From the IMG/VR virus record IMGVR_UViG_3300032325_000820, positions 1 through 53,937 of that record: 53,937 nucleotides of DNA; one strand, written 5' to 3'. Shown one piece after another: positions 17,082 to 25,589 of this stretch; positions within the stretch are counted from its first letter, which is position 1, and each line of letters begins with the position of its first letter. This stretch comes from a virus. Both the position numbers and the translations under genes were made by a program. Under the pieces are notes generated by a model. The model saw only the letters and a program-made list of their open reading frames with translations, was not told the DNA's origin and made no database searches.

Positions 17082-17621
17082 TTAATTATCTTTACTCCAT
17101 TTTTTAGAAAATTCTTCTACGACATGCTCATCGGTAAAGTTCAGATATATAGAAGTGGTAGCTAGCCTATCATGACCTAGTATTTTCTGCACCGAAGCTA
17201 GAGAGATGTTTTTTTGCAAGGCTAACGTTGCAAATGTGTGCCTCAAAATATGAGGAGTTACTGTTTTTGATATTTGAGCTCTATTGGCAATTTCTTTGAC
17301 TACCTTTTGAACTTGTCTAGGACCAATTGGGAATTTATCGGTTATGGCAAAATAATGTTCCAGAAGAGATTGCACTCGGTTAGACATCGGTACAACCCTT
17401 TTCTTTGTCTGTTTTCCATATGGTCCGCCTTTGCCACTAATACGAATAGATTTTTGCTGCCAGAGGATATTTTGCGGGGTAAGGCTATAAAGTTCGGAAA
17501 CTCTTAAGCCCGTATCTAGTAGAATCCAAATAATAAGTTTTTCTTGAACGGAGTTACAAGCTTGATAAAGTTTATCGGCTTCTACTGGGGTAAGCGGTTC
17601 TCTTTTAAACTGGTAAGCCAT
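17082..17621 (-). CDS. tyrosine recombinase, catalytic domain only (Xer-like)
   Basis: A 179-residue protein with the complete catalytic set of tyrosine recombinases: Arg at ~40 in DTGLRVSELYSL, Lys at ~64 in ISGKGGPYGK, HILRHTFAT (His ~124, Arg ~127), LGHDRLATTSIYL with His ~150 and the nucleophile Tyr ~159. The N-terminal SAM-like core-binding domain of normal XerC/D or integrases is absent, so the protein is only about 60 percent of the usual length; a start upstream in frame is not visible. Such short forms occur on plasmids and in archaeal and viral genomes and resolve multimers or act with a partner. Here it could resolve dimers of the circle or integrate it; no attachment core could be identified with confidence. 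Confidence 0.8.
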   Translation of the reverse strand: MAYQFKREPLTPVEADKLYQACNSVQEKLIIWILLDTGLRVSELYSLTPQNILWQQKSIRISGKGGPYGKQTKKRVVPMSNRVQSLLEHYFAITDKFPIGPRQVQKVVKEIANRAQISKTVTPHILRHTFATLALQKNISLASVQKILGHDRLATTSIYLNFTDEHVVEEFSKKWSKDN

Positions 17622-17850
17622 ATTAGTTAATTTTTTCTAAATTTTGCTATTGTTGTTGCATTAATTCGCTTTATACTAAAATATACGCATTATATTCGTA
17701 AATTATGTATTCGGCATAATATTAGCAATTTAGCCTAAAGACAAGCAATTAATTGGCTTAATGGTAGGTTTATTAAATTTCTTATTGCTTATTAGAAATT
17801 TTAACTATTCGCAAAACCTGACGGATGACGAACTCGAACTCACAGAAACA

Positions 17851-17882
17851 AAGGCTCTATCCAATCAAATAAATAGAGCCTT
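17851..17882 (-). terminator. hairpin terminator after the coiled-coil operon
   Basis: Perfect 10-base arms AAGGCTCTAT (17851-17860) and ATAGAGCCTT (17873-17882) with a 12-base loop, 24 bases beyond the stop of the - strand gene ending at 17907. On the - strand the arm runs into TTTGTTT. It is placed where transcription of the 20417-to-17907 operon should end. Confidence 0.5.
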
Positions 17883-17906
17883 GACTCTAAATTATCACAA
17901 AGTGAT

Positions 17907-18848
17907 TTAATCTTCTTGAATATTATCTGATCCTATTAAAGTAGAGGATTGATCTTCTGATTCTATTATAGGATTGAGTGATATTCCAGATTCATCACTC
18001 AACTTAAAATTCACTCCTTTAGATTCTAGAAATGCCCGATATTCAGGTTCATTTATACGGTCGATATCTACTCCTTGTAATTTTAGAGCCAGTTTATATT
18101 CAAAAAGATCAAGATGTGTTAATTCTATCTCATTATTAAACTTACTCAAGTTTAGCTCTTTTGCTACTTCTGTGGAATTTAAGCATTTTTCATTCGACAT
18201 ATCTTCCGTTAAAAACTTTATTCCCTTAGATTCTAAAAATGATCGATATTCAGGTTCATTTATTATAAGTTCGGGATCTATTCCCTCTGATACTAGATAA
18301 TTTCGATATGCAGGATTATTGATATATATTAATTCTATCTCTTTTACTTCTGTTATAAACTCCCCTAAATTTTTGGCTTGTTCTTGCGTATGTTGTTCTT
18401 GCTTTAATTTTCGTACTTCTATTCTTTCCTTTGACACATCTTCCGTTATAAAATTTACTCCCTTAGATTCTAAAAATGACCGATACTCAGGCTCATTTAT
18501 ATGGTCGGTATCTACTCCGCTAACTCTTAGTATAGTTTGATATGCAGGATCATCAAGATACATTAATTCTATCTCACTTTCAAACCCACCTATGTCCAGC
18601 TCTTTGCCTACTTTTGTTATAAATTCTTTCTTAACCTGTAATTTTTCGGTCTGTTCTTGTTCGTGTTTTAATATCGAAGCTTTTAAATTTTCTGTCTCTT
18701 TTTCTTTTTCCATTATTAAAAGATCATACTTTTTTTCTATTTCTGCTTTTTCTATTTCAAATTCTTCTTCTACAGCTTTTATTTTTTCTTTAATTTTTAA
18801 AATTTCTAACTCTTTTTCTTCGATCTTTTTCTTCATAATAATATCCAT
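17907..18848 (-). CDS. unknown coiled-coil protein with three internal repeats
   Basis: A 313-residue acidic protein. Residues ~5-85 are a Glu/Lys coiled coil. The rest is three imperfect repeats of about 70-80 residues, each containing a block like INEPEYRSFLESKGVNFITE (near residues 116, 197 and 263 respectively; variants INEPEYRSFLESKGIKFLTE and INEPEYRAFLESKGVNFKLS), preceded by EIEL.YL/THL and a second Tyr-rich helix (DDPAYQTILRVSGVD, NNPAYRNYLVSEGID, DLFEYKLALKLQGVD). There is no signal peptide or membrane segment. It is co-oriented with and 84 bases after another coiled-coil repeat gene, with a terminator behind it. I know no family for it; a host-interaction or scaffold role is possible. 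Confidence 0.7.
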   Translation of the reverse strand: MDIIMKKKIEEKELEILKIKEKIKAVEEEFEIEKAEIEKKYDLLIMEKEKETENLKASILKHEQEQTEKLQVKKEFITKVGKELDIGGFESEIELMYLDDPAYQTILRVSGVDTDHINEPEYRSFLESKGVNFITEDVSKERIEVRKLKQEQHTQEQAKNLGEFITEVKEIELIYINNPAYRNYLVSEGIDPELIINEPEYRSFLESKGIKFLTEDMSNEKCLNSTEVAKELNLSKFNNEIELTHLDLFEYKLALKLQGVDIDRINEPEYRAFLESKGVNFKLSDESGISLNPIIESEDQSSTLIGSDNIQED

Positions 18849-18932
18849 TTCTCTTAAAATAATAATATTCCTCGTAGCAAAATAAGCTACGAGGGGTATA
18901 AATTTATTAGCAATCTGATTTAAACTTTTTGC

Positions 18933-20417
18933 TTAAATGATTTCATAAGACTCCGAGACTTCTCCACTTGGGTAGACAGAATGGGTAGTATTAATATGAT
19001 TAATATCAAAATTATTAATAACGGCTAAAGGATTTTGTATATGGTTTTCTTCGCCATGAACAACAGGACTTAAATTATTTAATAATTCTGAAATGTCCAA
19101 AGATTCGTCTTTTTCAATAGGGTTTTTCATCAACTCACTCAAGTATTTTGAAAGTTCTTTCATTTCATCTATATTACCCTTTGAAATACTTTCTTCAACT
19201 TTAAAATGGATTACACTTAATTCAAGTTGTAACGTCTCATCGTGTTTACTTAAATCTTTGAAAGCTAATAATTTTCCTTGTAACTCATTAATAACATGAG
19301 CATCGGCTAGTTCTTTTTCTTTTAACTTACTAATAATTTTATTTTGCTTTCCGATTTTTAATGCATCCTCTAAAGCTTTATCTTTAAACTCTGATTCCTT
19401 CTTGTGAAATTCTACCTGTTTCATTAAAGATTCAATTTTTAAGTTTAAAGCATCTTTCTCTTTTAAACCAATATCCTCTTGTAGTTCACCAATAACCTGA
19501 TTTTTAGCAAGACTTTTATTGTGTACTTCCTCTTCTTTCTGAATTAATAATTTTTGATTTTCCAATTCTTTAGCTAAAAGTAATTGGTCTTTCTGAACTA
19601 ATAACTGGTCTTTTTCTAGGTTCTCTTCTTTTAACTTTTTAGCTTCTTCTAGCTCTTTATTTTTATTTTTCTTTATTTCTGATTTGTAATACAGAATATT
19701 CTTTACCATTACTTGAATATTATTAGTATCATAATGAACTTTCATCGGAAGAGGACCTCTTCCGTCCTTATAAAACCATTCGTTAGGATCGGTTGAATAA
19801 CTATCAGGATATAATTCATTTAAACTTTTAACAAATTTTTTCTTTATGGTTTCTTTTTCTTTCTCCTCTATCAATGGCTTGTAAATGGCAGTATTTTTTT
19901 CCATTACGTACACATTATTATTAACGACATGCTTCTTCATTGGAAGCGTATCAGGCCATTCCTCAACTTTTGCAGAATAAGAATCAGGATATAACTTATG
20001 CAAGCTATCTGCAAAAACAGTTTTTTGTAACTCTCCTACTTTTTGCTCTTTTTGAACAAGTATTTGGTCTTTTTGGGCTAAAAGATTCTCTTTGCTTTGA
20101 AGCTCAACTGTTTTAGTTGTAATAATCTGTTGAAATTGATTTAATTGGTTATCTTTCTGACCTAATAACTGTTCCTTTTGTACTAAAAGGCTATTTTTGT
20201 TTTGTACCTCAACTGTTTTTTGGTTTATAACATTATCTTTCTGTACTATAACCTGGTCTTTTTGAGTAATAAGGTTGTCCATGACCTCTACCCCTTCAAG
20301 TACATTGGTTATTTTAGCGACCATATCTGGATGAATACGACCATCATTTGCTCGATCATGTATATAATCGCTTATATCTTTAACAGCAGGATTGTAATTT
20401 GATTCATAACGCTTCAT
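18933..20417 (-). CDS. unknown coiled-coil protein with QKD-rich heptads and a duplicated globular unit
   Basis: A 494-residue protein. After ~45 residues (ISDYIHDRANDGRIHPDMVA) comes a long coiled coil full of QKDQ/QKEQ heptads (about residues 50-130), then two copies of a ~55-residue globular unit, LHKLYPDSYSAKVEEW followed by LPMKKHVVNNNVYVM, and LNELYPDSYSTDPNEW followed by LPMKVHYDTNNIQVM, then a second coiled coil to ~390 and a disordered acidic tail. There is no export signal. The repeats and coiled coils resemble secreted effectors or filament-like proteins rather than enzymes, but no family is recognised. It is probably the first gene of an operon with 17907-18848. Confidence 0.7.
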   Translation of the reverse strand: MKRYESNYNPAVKDISDYIHDRANDGRIHPDMVAKITNVLEGVEVMDNLITQKDQVIVQKDNVINQKTVEVQNKNSLLVQKEQLLGQKDNQLNQFQQIITTKTVELQSKENLLAQKDQILVQKEQKVGELQKTVFADSLHKLYPDSYSAKVEEWPDTLPMKKHVVNNNVYVMEKNTAIYKPLIEEKEKETIKKKFVKSLNELYPDSYSTDPNEWFYKDGRGPLPMKVHYDTNNIQVMVKNILYYKSEIKKNKNKELEEAKKLKEENLEKDQLLVQKDQLLLAKELENQKLLIQKEEEVHNKSLAKNQVIGELQEDIGLKEKDALNLKIESLMKQVEFHKKESEFKDKALEDALKIGKQNKIISKLKEKELADAHVINELQGKLLAFKDLSKHDETLQLELSVIHFKVEESISKGNIDEMKELSKYLSELMKNPIEKDESLDISELLNNLSPVVHGEENHIQNPLAVINNFDINHINTTHSVYPSGEVSESYEII

Positions 20418-20565
20418 GATATTACCTATCTTAATTTTATTTATAAAAATATTAATACTTCAATCTCAAGTGTATATAAAACCAATGGTTATAAAAAATA
20501 GAATTATTAATAACTCTAGATGAAAAATTGGTTAACTGTTTCTAAAAAGACACATCTATAAATCA

Positions 20566-21528
20566 CTACAGTTTATACTTAAGACCAACATTAATTGAAG
20601 AAGACCTTAAGCTTAAATCAATTAATTCTTTAGTAGTAACTCCTTCACCGCCAAAGGCAAGAGAATTAAGAAACATTTTTTGTTTTCCTTTTTTCATTTT
20701 AAAGCTTTTAGTCTCTAGGTTGAGCGTAAAGTCTAAATTATTGGTATATTTATAGATAAAATCTAGGTCAAAACCTATCCCCTTTCCATTAGCAGTGTTT
20801 TTTAAACTAGGATCTTGTTTTAAATCACCTCGGTGCAACCAATAACCTTTTCCAATATGTTTAAAAGAATAGAATTTTATTGTTGGAACAACTTGAAATC
20901 TATTGGTTATAGGAGCGTTAACCGATAAACCAAGCCATGGAGATTGTGTTTTAAAATTATATTTTTGAAATAGTTCATCTATAGGAGATAAGAAGTTTGT
21001 TTTGTAAGCTAATTGTTTATCACCATAATTTTTATTTCTATAATCAGAGTAATCATAACCAATATAAAAAGTGAGCAAATTGTTATTGAAAAAATTTAGC
21101 GAATACCCAACAGCTCCTGATAAATCAAGAATATTACCGGTAGCTTGAGATTTAGTAGTTGATATTAGTTTTGATATAACACTACCTGTTATATCTCTTG
21201 TATGATCCCAATCATGATCCCAAGATTTACTTTGATTTTTTAAGATATGACCATATTTAACCTGTCCTAAAATAGTAAATTGGTTTACTTTAGGTTCTAC
21301 TTCTATTTTAATACTAGGTTGTAGGATACGATTTTTCCAAACAAGTTCTGATATTTTTTTGTCTAAAAAACGATTGGAAGATATAGAATATTTAAACACA
21401 TCATATCTGTAAGCTACAGAGGGAGTAACGATGAAATTAGTGTTTTGTTCTTTTGAATAATTATCTGCCCAAGCCGTATTAGCTAGAAGTAAAGTTGCTA
21501 AAACAAGAGCTACTTTCTTTATTATCAT
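20566..21528 (-). CDS. outer-membrane beta-barrel protein, possibly omptin-like
   Basis: A 320-residue protein with a clear Sec signal peptide: KK, a hydrophobic run, and a cleavage site after NTAWA (residue ~21). The mature part alternates hydrophobic and polar residues in strands rich in Tyr, Phe and Asn, with periplasmic turns and long acidic loops, and ends in SINVGLKYKL, i.e. a typical last strand. SWDHDWDHTRD in the first third and a later LHRGDLK loop recall the acidic and His loops of omptin proteases, but catalytic residues cannot be fixed. It would sit in the host outer membrane, where it could alter surface properties or block other phages. It is monocistronic, followed by a coiled-coil operon. 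Confidence 0.7.
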   Translation of the reverse strand: MIIKKVALVLATLLLANTAWADNYSKEQNTNFIVTPSVAYRYDVFKYSISSNRFLDKKISELVWKNRILQPSIKIEVEPKVNQFTILGQVKYGHILKNQSKSWDHDWDHTRDITGSVISKLISTTKSQATGNILDLSGAVGYSLNFFNNNLLTFYIGYDYSDYRNKNYGDKQLAYKTNFLSPIDELFQKYNFKTQSPWLGLSVNAPITNRFQVVPTIKFYSFKHIGKGYWLHRGDLKQDPSLKNTANGKGIGFDLDFIYKYTNNLDFTLNLETKSFKMKKGKQKMFLNSLAFGGEGVTTKELIDLSLRSSSINVGLKYKL

Positions 21529-21704
21529 ATTCCAAAACTATATATTAGTGCATATTTTAAAATGTTAAACTAATTGTCTAACATATAACCCTTTAAAATT
21601 GAACCTAAAAAAACACGAGAAAATCAAAATTAGAACACAGTGTGTTATAATTATTTTAAATAGAAAATATTTTAGGCCAAACTCAATGAATCAAAACCAC
21701 AAGC

Positions 21705-22049
21705 CTATTTATGCTTTTTAGTCTCCCCGTGAGTCAACCGAAGATTTTGGATACATCTATGGTAATCTTCTACGGCTTTTAACCTGTCCTTTTCTGGTAA
21801 TTCTGATAATTCAGCAAGTAAGAGTAGCTCAATCTTCTCATTAAATCCAACACCTAGTTTGGCATTAGTTGGAACAGCTACGTGAAGATTTGTTAGATGA
21901 GTATTAAGAGACTCTGAAAGACCGATACCACCCCCACAGGCTTTAACTTTATCGTTTAAATCGGTATTTTTTATTTCTAGTTGTTTTGTATTACAACCGA
22001 TTAAAGTTACAGAGAACAATAAGAGAAACATCGAACTTTTTTGCATCAT
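21705..22049 (-). CDS. small lipoprotein
   Basis: A 114-residue protein with a lipoprotein signal: MMQKSSMFLLLFSVTLIGC, where LIGC is a good lipobox and Cys ~19 would be lipidated. The mature ~95 residues are helical and charged (ELSELPEKDRLKAVEDYHRC). It overlaps the upstream ProQ-like gene by 4 bases (22046-22049), so it is translated after it. A spanin-like or superinfection-exclusion lipoprotein is conceivable, but no partner spanin is seen and the family is not recognised. Confidence 0.7.
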   Translation of the reverse strand: MMQKSSMFLLLFSVTLIGCNTKQLEIKNTDLNDKVKACGGGIGLSESLNTHLTNLHVAVPTNAKLGVGFNEKIELLLLAELSELPEKDRLKAVEDYHRCIQNLRLTHGETKKHK

Positions 22050-22462
22050 TTGCTATTTTTGCTAGTTGCCTCCTGTACTTTCAAAAAAGCAACTTCTTTC
22101 TCGATAACAGTGCTTCTTAGATTACCTTCTAAGTCCACTCTTTCTGCTCCAACGACAAGTGCCTGTTTATATTGGTCTTTCCAACAATATCTTTTAAAAA
22201 ATTGCTGTAACTGTCCTCTTGTAATCTCAAGCGCTTGGCGCTCAGCTAATACGTCCTTTAAAATACCGATTGCTAAAGGTTTTGGGGGCTTACTAAAACA
22301 TTTGGGATACTTCTCTTGCAAGTGTCTTAGTACTTTAAGATAAAGCTCAAAGGATAACATCTGTTTTCTTGGTGGTTCTATCCTTTCTTTCTTAGTCTTG
22401 GTCGGATTAACTCCACTCTTATTCTGTAGCTTTTTGTCTTTATTAGGTTTTATTTCAGTCAT
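22046..22462 (-). CDS. ProQ/FinO-type RNA chaperone
   Basis: A 138-residue basic protein with the ProQ/FinO fold signature: LQEKYPKCF, then PKPLAIGILKDVL, then ITRGQLQQFFKRYCW, then YKQALVVGAERVDLEGN (about residues 47-115). The N-terminal ~35 residues are a Lys-rich tail. Proteins of this family bind structured sRNAs and 3' ends; FinO on F plasmids controls conjugation through an antisense RNA. Here it sits between the Redbeta-like annealase and a lipoprotein gene. A link with the structured RNA candidate at 26301-26398 is an attractive but untested idea. Confidence 0.82.
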   Translation of the reverse strand: MTEIKPNKDKKLQNKSGVNPTKTKKERIEPPRKQMLSFELYLKVLRHLQEKYPKCFSKPPKPLAIGILKDVLAERQALEITRGQLQQFFKRYCWKDQYKQALVVGAERVDLEGNLRSTVIEKEVAFLKVQEATSKNSK

Positions 22463-22492
22463 TTGAGTTTTTTAATTTAACAAAATTTATTT

Positions 22493-23377
22493 TTAAGCAG
22501 CTTCTTCCATATCTTGCGAATAATTATATTGCTTATTAATATACTCTATACAAGCTAGTTGCCTCTCTTCCCCTAAATCGGCAATACTCTCAACACCTGC
22601 TTTGCTACACCACTTGTTTATTATCTCGCTTGATACATTATGCAATTTTATAAGTTCTAGCAACTCTAAAAGTGTTTCGCTCGGCTCTAGGTCTTTGATC
22701 TCCTCTGCCTGATGAGATAATACAGAATCAAGCTTGCTACTTATACTTTGAGATTTTGGTGTTATATTTTTCACTTCCATTTCAAACTCATTAAAATGCT
22801 TGCCTTCCATTTCTTCAGCAGTCGGATGCTGGCTGACTATTTCAGGAAAAGCTTTACGCAAGGCTTGTGCCTCAGAACATTTGGCAAGCTGTCCATATGG
22901 TCTTTTTTGCCACATAGTATTAGGTGTAGCTGTATCTTTTTTAGAAGCATAGTTTTCTAACCAATATTCTTTAGCAGTAAATTCAACAATAGTATTATTT
23001 ACCAGTTTTTTAACTGTTACCTTACACCATTTTGGATAGGTAATCTCTACCCCGCCTAAATTACATGTTACATCTTCGCCAAATTCAGGCTCGCTTACAC
23101 CCGCATATTGATTACTACGTGCCGCCTGTATTCTATATAAGCCAACACCTGCCATAACCACATCCTTGTACTCGTATTTGCCTGTAACGGCATTTCTTAC
23201 GCTCATTGGGACAATATGTACTGGTTTTTGCATAGGGTCTAATTTTGCCGCTTTACAATATTCAAGAACCATTTTTATACTTTCATCTCTTGCACCAGTA
23301 TATAAGCTGTTTTTTAGTGCTGACCATATATGCTGGTCAATTTCATTGCTGGTATTTATTGCTGTTATGTTACTCAT
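22493..23377 (-). CDS. bet: phage recombination protein Bet (Redbeta/RecT-type annealase)
   Basis: A 294-residue protein. Residues ~15-200 follow the Bet core: ICK-like DPMQKPVHIVPM, a VVMAGVGLYRIQAARSNQYAG block, the PKWCKVTVKK strand, the MWQKRPYGQLAKCSEAQALR helix and KAFPE. It anneals complementary single strands behind a 5'-3' exonuclease, giving recombination and concatemer formation. The nuclease partner (YqaJ-type) is two genes upstream in the same - strand operon. The C-terminal ~90 residues are acidic and presumably contact the SSB. The start has a GAGGAGGA-type ribosome site inside the short frame 23370-23462. Confidence 0.88.
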   Translation of the reverse strand: MSNITAINTSNEIDQHIWSALKNSLYTGARDESIKMVLEYCKAAKLDPMQKPVHIVPMSVRNAVTGKYEYKDVVMAGVGLYRIQAARSNQYAGVSEPEFGEDVTCNLGGVEITYPKWCKVTVKKLVNNTIVEFTAKEYWLENYASKKDTATPNTMWQKRPYGQLAKCSEAQALRKAFPEIVSQHPTAEEMEGKHFNEFEMEVKNITPKSQSISSKLDSVLSHQAEEIKDLEPSETLLELLELIKLHNVSSEIINKWCSKAGVESIADLGEERQLACIEYINKQYNYSQDMEEAA

Positions 23378-23462
23378 TTTTTTCTATTTCCTCCTCTTCT
23401 ATTTTCTTGTTAAAATTTCTATACAAATTCAACACTTCTTTTACGGCTTCTATTATATTCAT
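23370..23462 (-). CDS. possible 30-residue peptide upstream of bet
   Basis: A short frame beginning MNIIEAVKEVLNLYRNFNKK and ending in a Glu/Lys-rich tail; its ATG follows AGAGGGGATTAAAC, a usable ribosome site, and its stop overlaps the bet start by 8 bases. It could be a leader peptide coupling translation to bet, or chance. No homology claim is made. Confidence 0.35.
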   Translation of the reverse strand: MNIIEAVKEVLNLYRNFNKKIEEEEIEKNE

Positions 23463-23474
23463 GTTTAATCCCCT

Positions 23475-23687
23475 CTACGCATTATATTGTATGATTAATT
23501 TGTAGCGTTTTTTTAATTTTTCTATCAAATCAGGATTAGTCCCTCTTTTGCAGTTTTCATACTCGCTAATCCTTGCTTGATTAGTATGTAAAGCTTCGGC
23601 CACTTGAGGGATGGTCATACCTGCCTCTTGCCTTAATCTTCTAAGTTCTTCTGCTTCTTCCTTAGTCGGTAGCGGATACTTTCTCAT
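23475..23687 (-). CDS. XRE-family helix-turn-helix regulator
   Basis: A 70-residue protein that is almost only a Cro/C1-type HTH: MTIPQVAEALHTNQARISEY is helices 2-3, followed by ENCKRGTNPDLIEKLKKRY. Basic residues flank the fold. The stop of the YqaJ-type nuclease gene overlaps its ATG by 4 bases, so it is expressed with the recombination genes and may autoregulate them. It has no dimerisation domain, so it is a Cro-like rather than CI-like repressor. Confidence 0.8.
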   Translation of the reverse strand: MRKYPLPTKEEAEELRRLRQEAGMTIPQVAEALHTNQARISEYENCKRGTNPDLIEKLKKRYKLIIQYNA

Positions 23688-24613
23688 TTAATTAAAAACA
23701 TTCTTGATTGCTTACCAGTGTTTAGACATTGTTCGTATGCGTCCTTAAACATTTCCTTTAATTTATTAACGTTAACAAGAGACTTCGGAGCTGTATTCTT
23801 CCATGTAGCTATCACATTGCCATTAACATCCATTAGTACATCATAATCCCGCATAAACTCTTGAATTTCAACTTTTAACTTTTCAATAGTAGTCTGTATC
23901 CTACTTTCCTCTTCTCTAGCTGCCTTAAGCTCTTCCCACTTTTCTAAAATATTATCTTCCGCTACTATTTCGTGATGATGCGACTCGGGAAACAAATTAA
24001 ACGTATCCCTAGTATTTACACATTTAGGCGGTATCCTTTTTTCTATATGGTTATGCCAAAAATTAACGCCAATTTTAATAATTTTATCCTCTAAATCCTT
24101 ATTTCTGTTATAAGTATAAATTCTAAAATCCTGTCCTGCAATTAGCACTGCTATATCAACCTTTGGTACATCGCATATACTTGCATAATATGCACACTGG
24201 ATAAGATAGGACTCGGGGATCTGGTCAGTCCCAACCTCTCCCCATTCTTTGCCCTTATTAAAGCCAGCTGTTTTGCACTCTAGAATATGTTTTGTTTTTT
24301 CTCTACCTTCTCTGAGTTCAGACACCCACCCATCAATATTAGCTCCTAAAAACTTATACTCATGGTGATATATGGTAGGTGGCGACATAGTTATAGCGTA
24401 GCCAGTATCTTCTGCATAAGCCTTTGCAACAACATCCTCTAAAAGATTACCCCACCTCATTGCAGGGCTAGTCTCGCACCTAATGTCATCGCTGGTTTTG
24501 TCCAAATATACGTCAAGAGCCGTGCGGTATGGATTAAGTCCTGCTATAGCACCCAGATCACTTCCTCCCAGATAATTCTTGCGTTCCCTTAACCATTTTT
24601 GCTTATTTTCCAT
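23684..24613 (-). CDS. YqaJ-type viral exonuclease (lambda Exo-like)
   Basis: A 309-residue nuclease of the YqaJ recombinase family. The N-terminal signature RKNYLGGSDLGAIAGLNPY is followed by WGNLLEDVVAKAYAEDTGY, the catalytic Asp in FLGANIDGWV and the E-x-K motif in HILECKTAGF, then the IPESYLIQCAYYASIC helix with the Gln/Tyr typical of the family. It would resect 5' ends of double-stranded DNA, loading the Bet annealase encoded downstream. The C-terminal third is a helical extension (EELKAAREEESRIQTTIEKL). The motif set is complete. Confidence 0.88.
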   Translation of the reverse strand: MENKQKWLRERKNYLGGSDLGAIAGLNPYRTALDVYLDKTSDDIRCETSPAMRWGNLLEDVVAKAYAEDTGYAITMSPPTIYHHEYKFLGANIDGWVSELREGREKTKHILECKTAGFNKGKEWGEVGTDQIPESYLIQCAYYASICDVPKVDIAVLIAGQDFRIYTYNRNKDLEDKIIKIGVNFWHNHIEKRIPPKCVNTRDTFNLFPESHHHEIVAEDNILEKWEELKAAREEESRIQTTIEKLKVEIQEFMRDYDVLMDVNGNVIATWKNTAPKSLVNVNKLKEMFKDAYEQCLNTGKQSRMFLIK

Positions 24614-24670
24614 ACTAATAACTTTATTTCTTTATACCTTTATTTTATAGCTTTATAACTTTGTATGTTT

Positions 24671-24928
24671 TTATAAATAATTCCTTATAGTTGCTAAGTC
24701 CTTCAACATTTCCTCTGAATGAGGTAACCTGTTTTTATACTTTTCTGCATTTACTTCAAAAAATAACACCGTCATATAAACAAACTCTCTTGGTACAACT
24801 ACAAATTCATTGTCAGTTTTCGATTTTAACCACATTGACAAGCTGTGCGTGGAAATATCACCAACCATACCCCAGAGTAAATTTGATATTTCTTCACGTG
24901 AGATAAAACGATCTTTAATTAATGTCAT
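24671..24928 (-). CDS. unknown small protein of the recombination operon
   Basis: An 85-residue protein with a hydrophobic core and no signal or membrane helix (FVVVPREFVYMTVLFFEVNA is a mixed strand/helix). It lies 1 base after the 24930 gene's stop and 57 bases before the nuclease gene, so it is in the same - strand operon. I do not recognise the family; an anti-host or recombination accessory protein is possible from context. Confidence 0.6.
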   Translation of the reverse strand: MTLIKDRFISREEISNLLWGMVGDISTHSLSMWLKSKTDNEFVVVPREFVYMTVLFFEVNAEKYKNRLPHSEEMLKDLATIRNYL

Positions 24929-24929
24929 T

Positions 24930-25589
24930 TTATACCTCCACTCCTCTAGTTAGCGAAAAGTAAGAGCGTAATTCCTGATCGGCCGTGTAAGCATTATGTT
25001 CTGCTTCTTCTATTGCCTGCTCTAATGCTAGCAGGTCATATTCGTTAGTATCCCAGTCAACGCAGTAATCCTTTGCCTGCCCGAGTAAATACTCATATTT
25101 ATCAATATCAATCATTAATTGGTAATAATTATCACCGTAGGTTTCATAAGGGATATTATAAAGGGTAGCCCTCTCTATCTGCTCCTCTATAAATGCTTCT
25201 CTTGCTCTTTCGCCGATTCTAGCAAATGTTTCTTTAGCAGAAGCAGATAATTCTACAGGTTCACTTTTTGCCTCATGAAACTTAGGAGTTTCAGTTATGT
25301 TAGCTGGCAATTGCTCTTTAGGTTTACGCTCATTAAAGATTTTTACTGCTGCTCTTGCTTGCTCAAGATTGGAAAATACCTGCACGGCTTCTTTTGAAGG
25401 CAGTAGCATTTTTCTTAACGCTTCCTTAGCCTTTGTAACGCTGATTTCTTCTAAGCTTGGCATGGTAGATTCCGATAACTGATAGCTTCTATCAATTATA
25501 CCATAACTGATTCGATTATTGATATTTTCGTGATTTTTTTTGTAAGAATTTCTATCTTGACATAATGGTAGCGTTAAGATATTTTTCAT
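24930..25589 (-). CDS. unknown protein, first gene of the recombination operon
   Basis: 219 residues from the ATG at 25589, chosen because it is preceded by GGAGGATAT; a longer frame starting at 25643 lacks a ribosome site. It begins MKNILTLPLCQDRNSYKKNH. Residues ~45-110 are basic and helical (SVTKAKEALRKMLLPSKEAV), the C-terminal ~100 are acidic and helical (ALEQAIEEAEHNAYTADQEL). There are no recognisable domains. It is followed directly by 24671-24928 and the YqaJ/Bet genes. Confidence 0.65.
   Translation of the reverse strand: MKNILTLPLCQDRNSYKKNHENINNRISYGIIDRSYQLSESTMPSLEEISVTKAKEALRKMLLPSKEAVQVFSNLEQARAAVKIFNERKPKEQLPANITETPKFHEAKSEPVELSASAKETFARIGERAREAFIEEQIERATLYNIPYETYGDNYYQLMIDIDKYEYLLGQAKDYCVDWDTNEYDLLALEQAIEEAEHNAYTADQELRSYFSLTRGVEV

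Noticed and set aside
17680-17740. dif-type XerC/XerD site
   Set aside because: CATTA and TTATG half-sites are present but the central spacer is about 10 bases rather than 6, and the clear dyad has arms in the opposite order.
17821-17850. tRNA-like 3' end or attachment core near GAGTTCGAGTTCG on the - strand
   Set aside because: The T-loop-like sequence lacks a pairing stem and no acceptor or anticodon arm could be built.
18900-20420. CRISPR-like short repeats
   Set aside because: The repeated TTGGTCTTTTTG-type words are codon-level repeats of the QKDQ heptads in a coding gene, with no spacer structure.
21705-22049. Rz1-type spanin
   Set aside because: It has a lipobox but is not nested in or next to a membrane-anchored Rz partner, and it is in the early-type region away from late genes.
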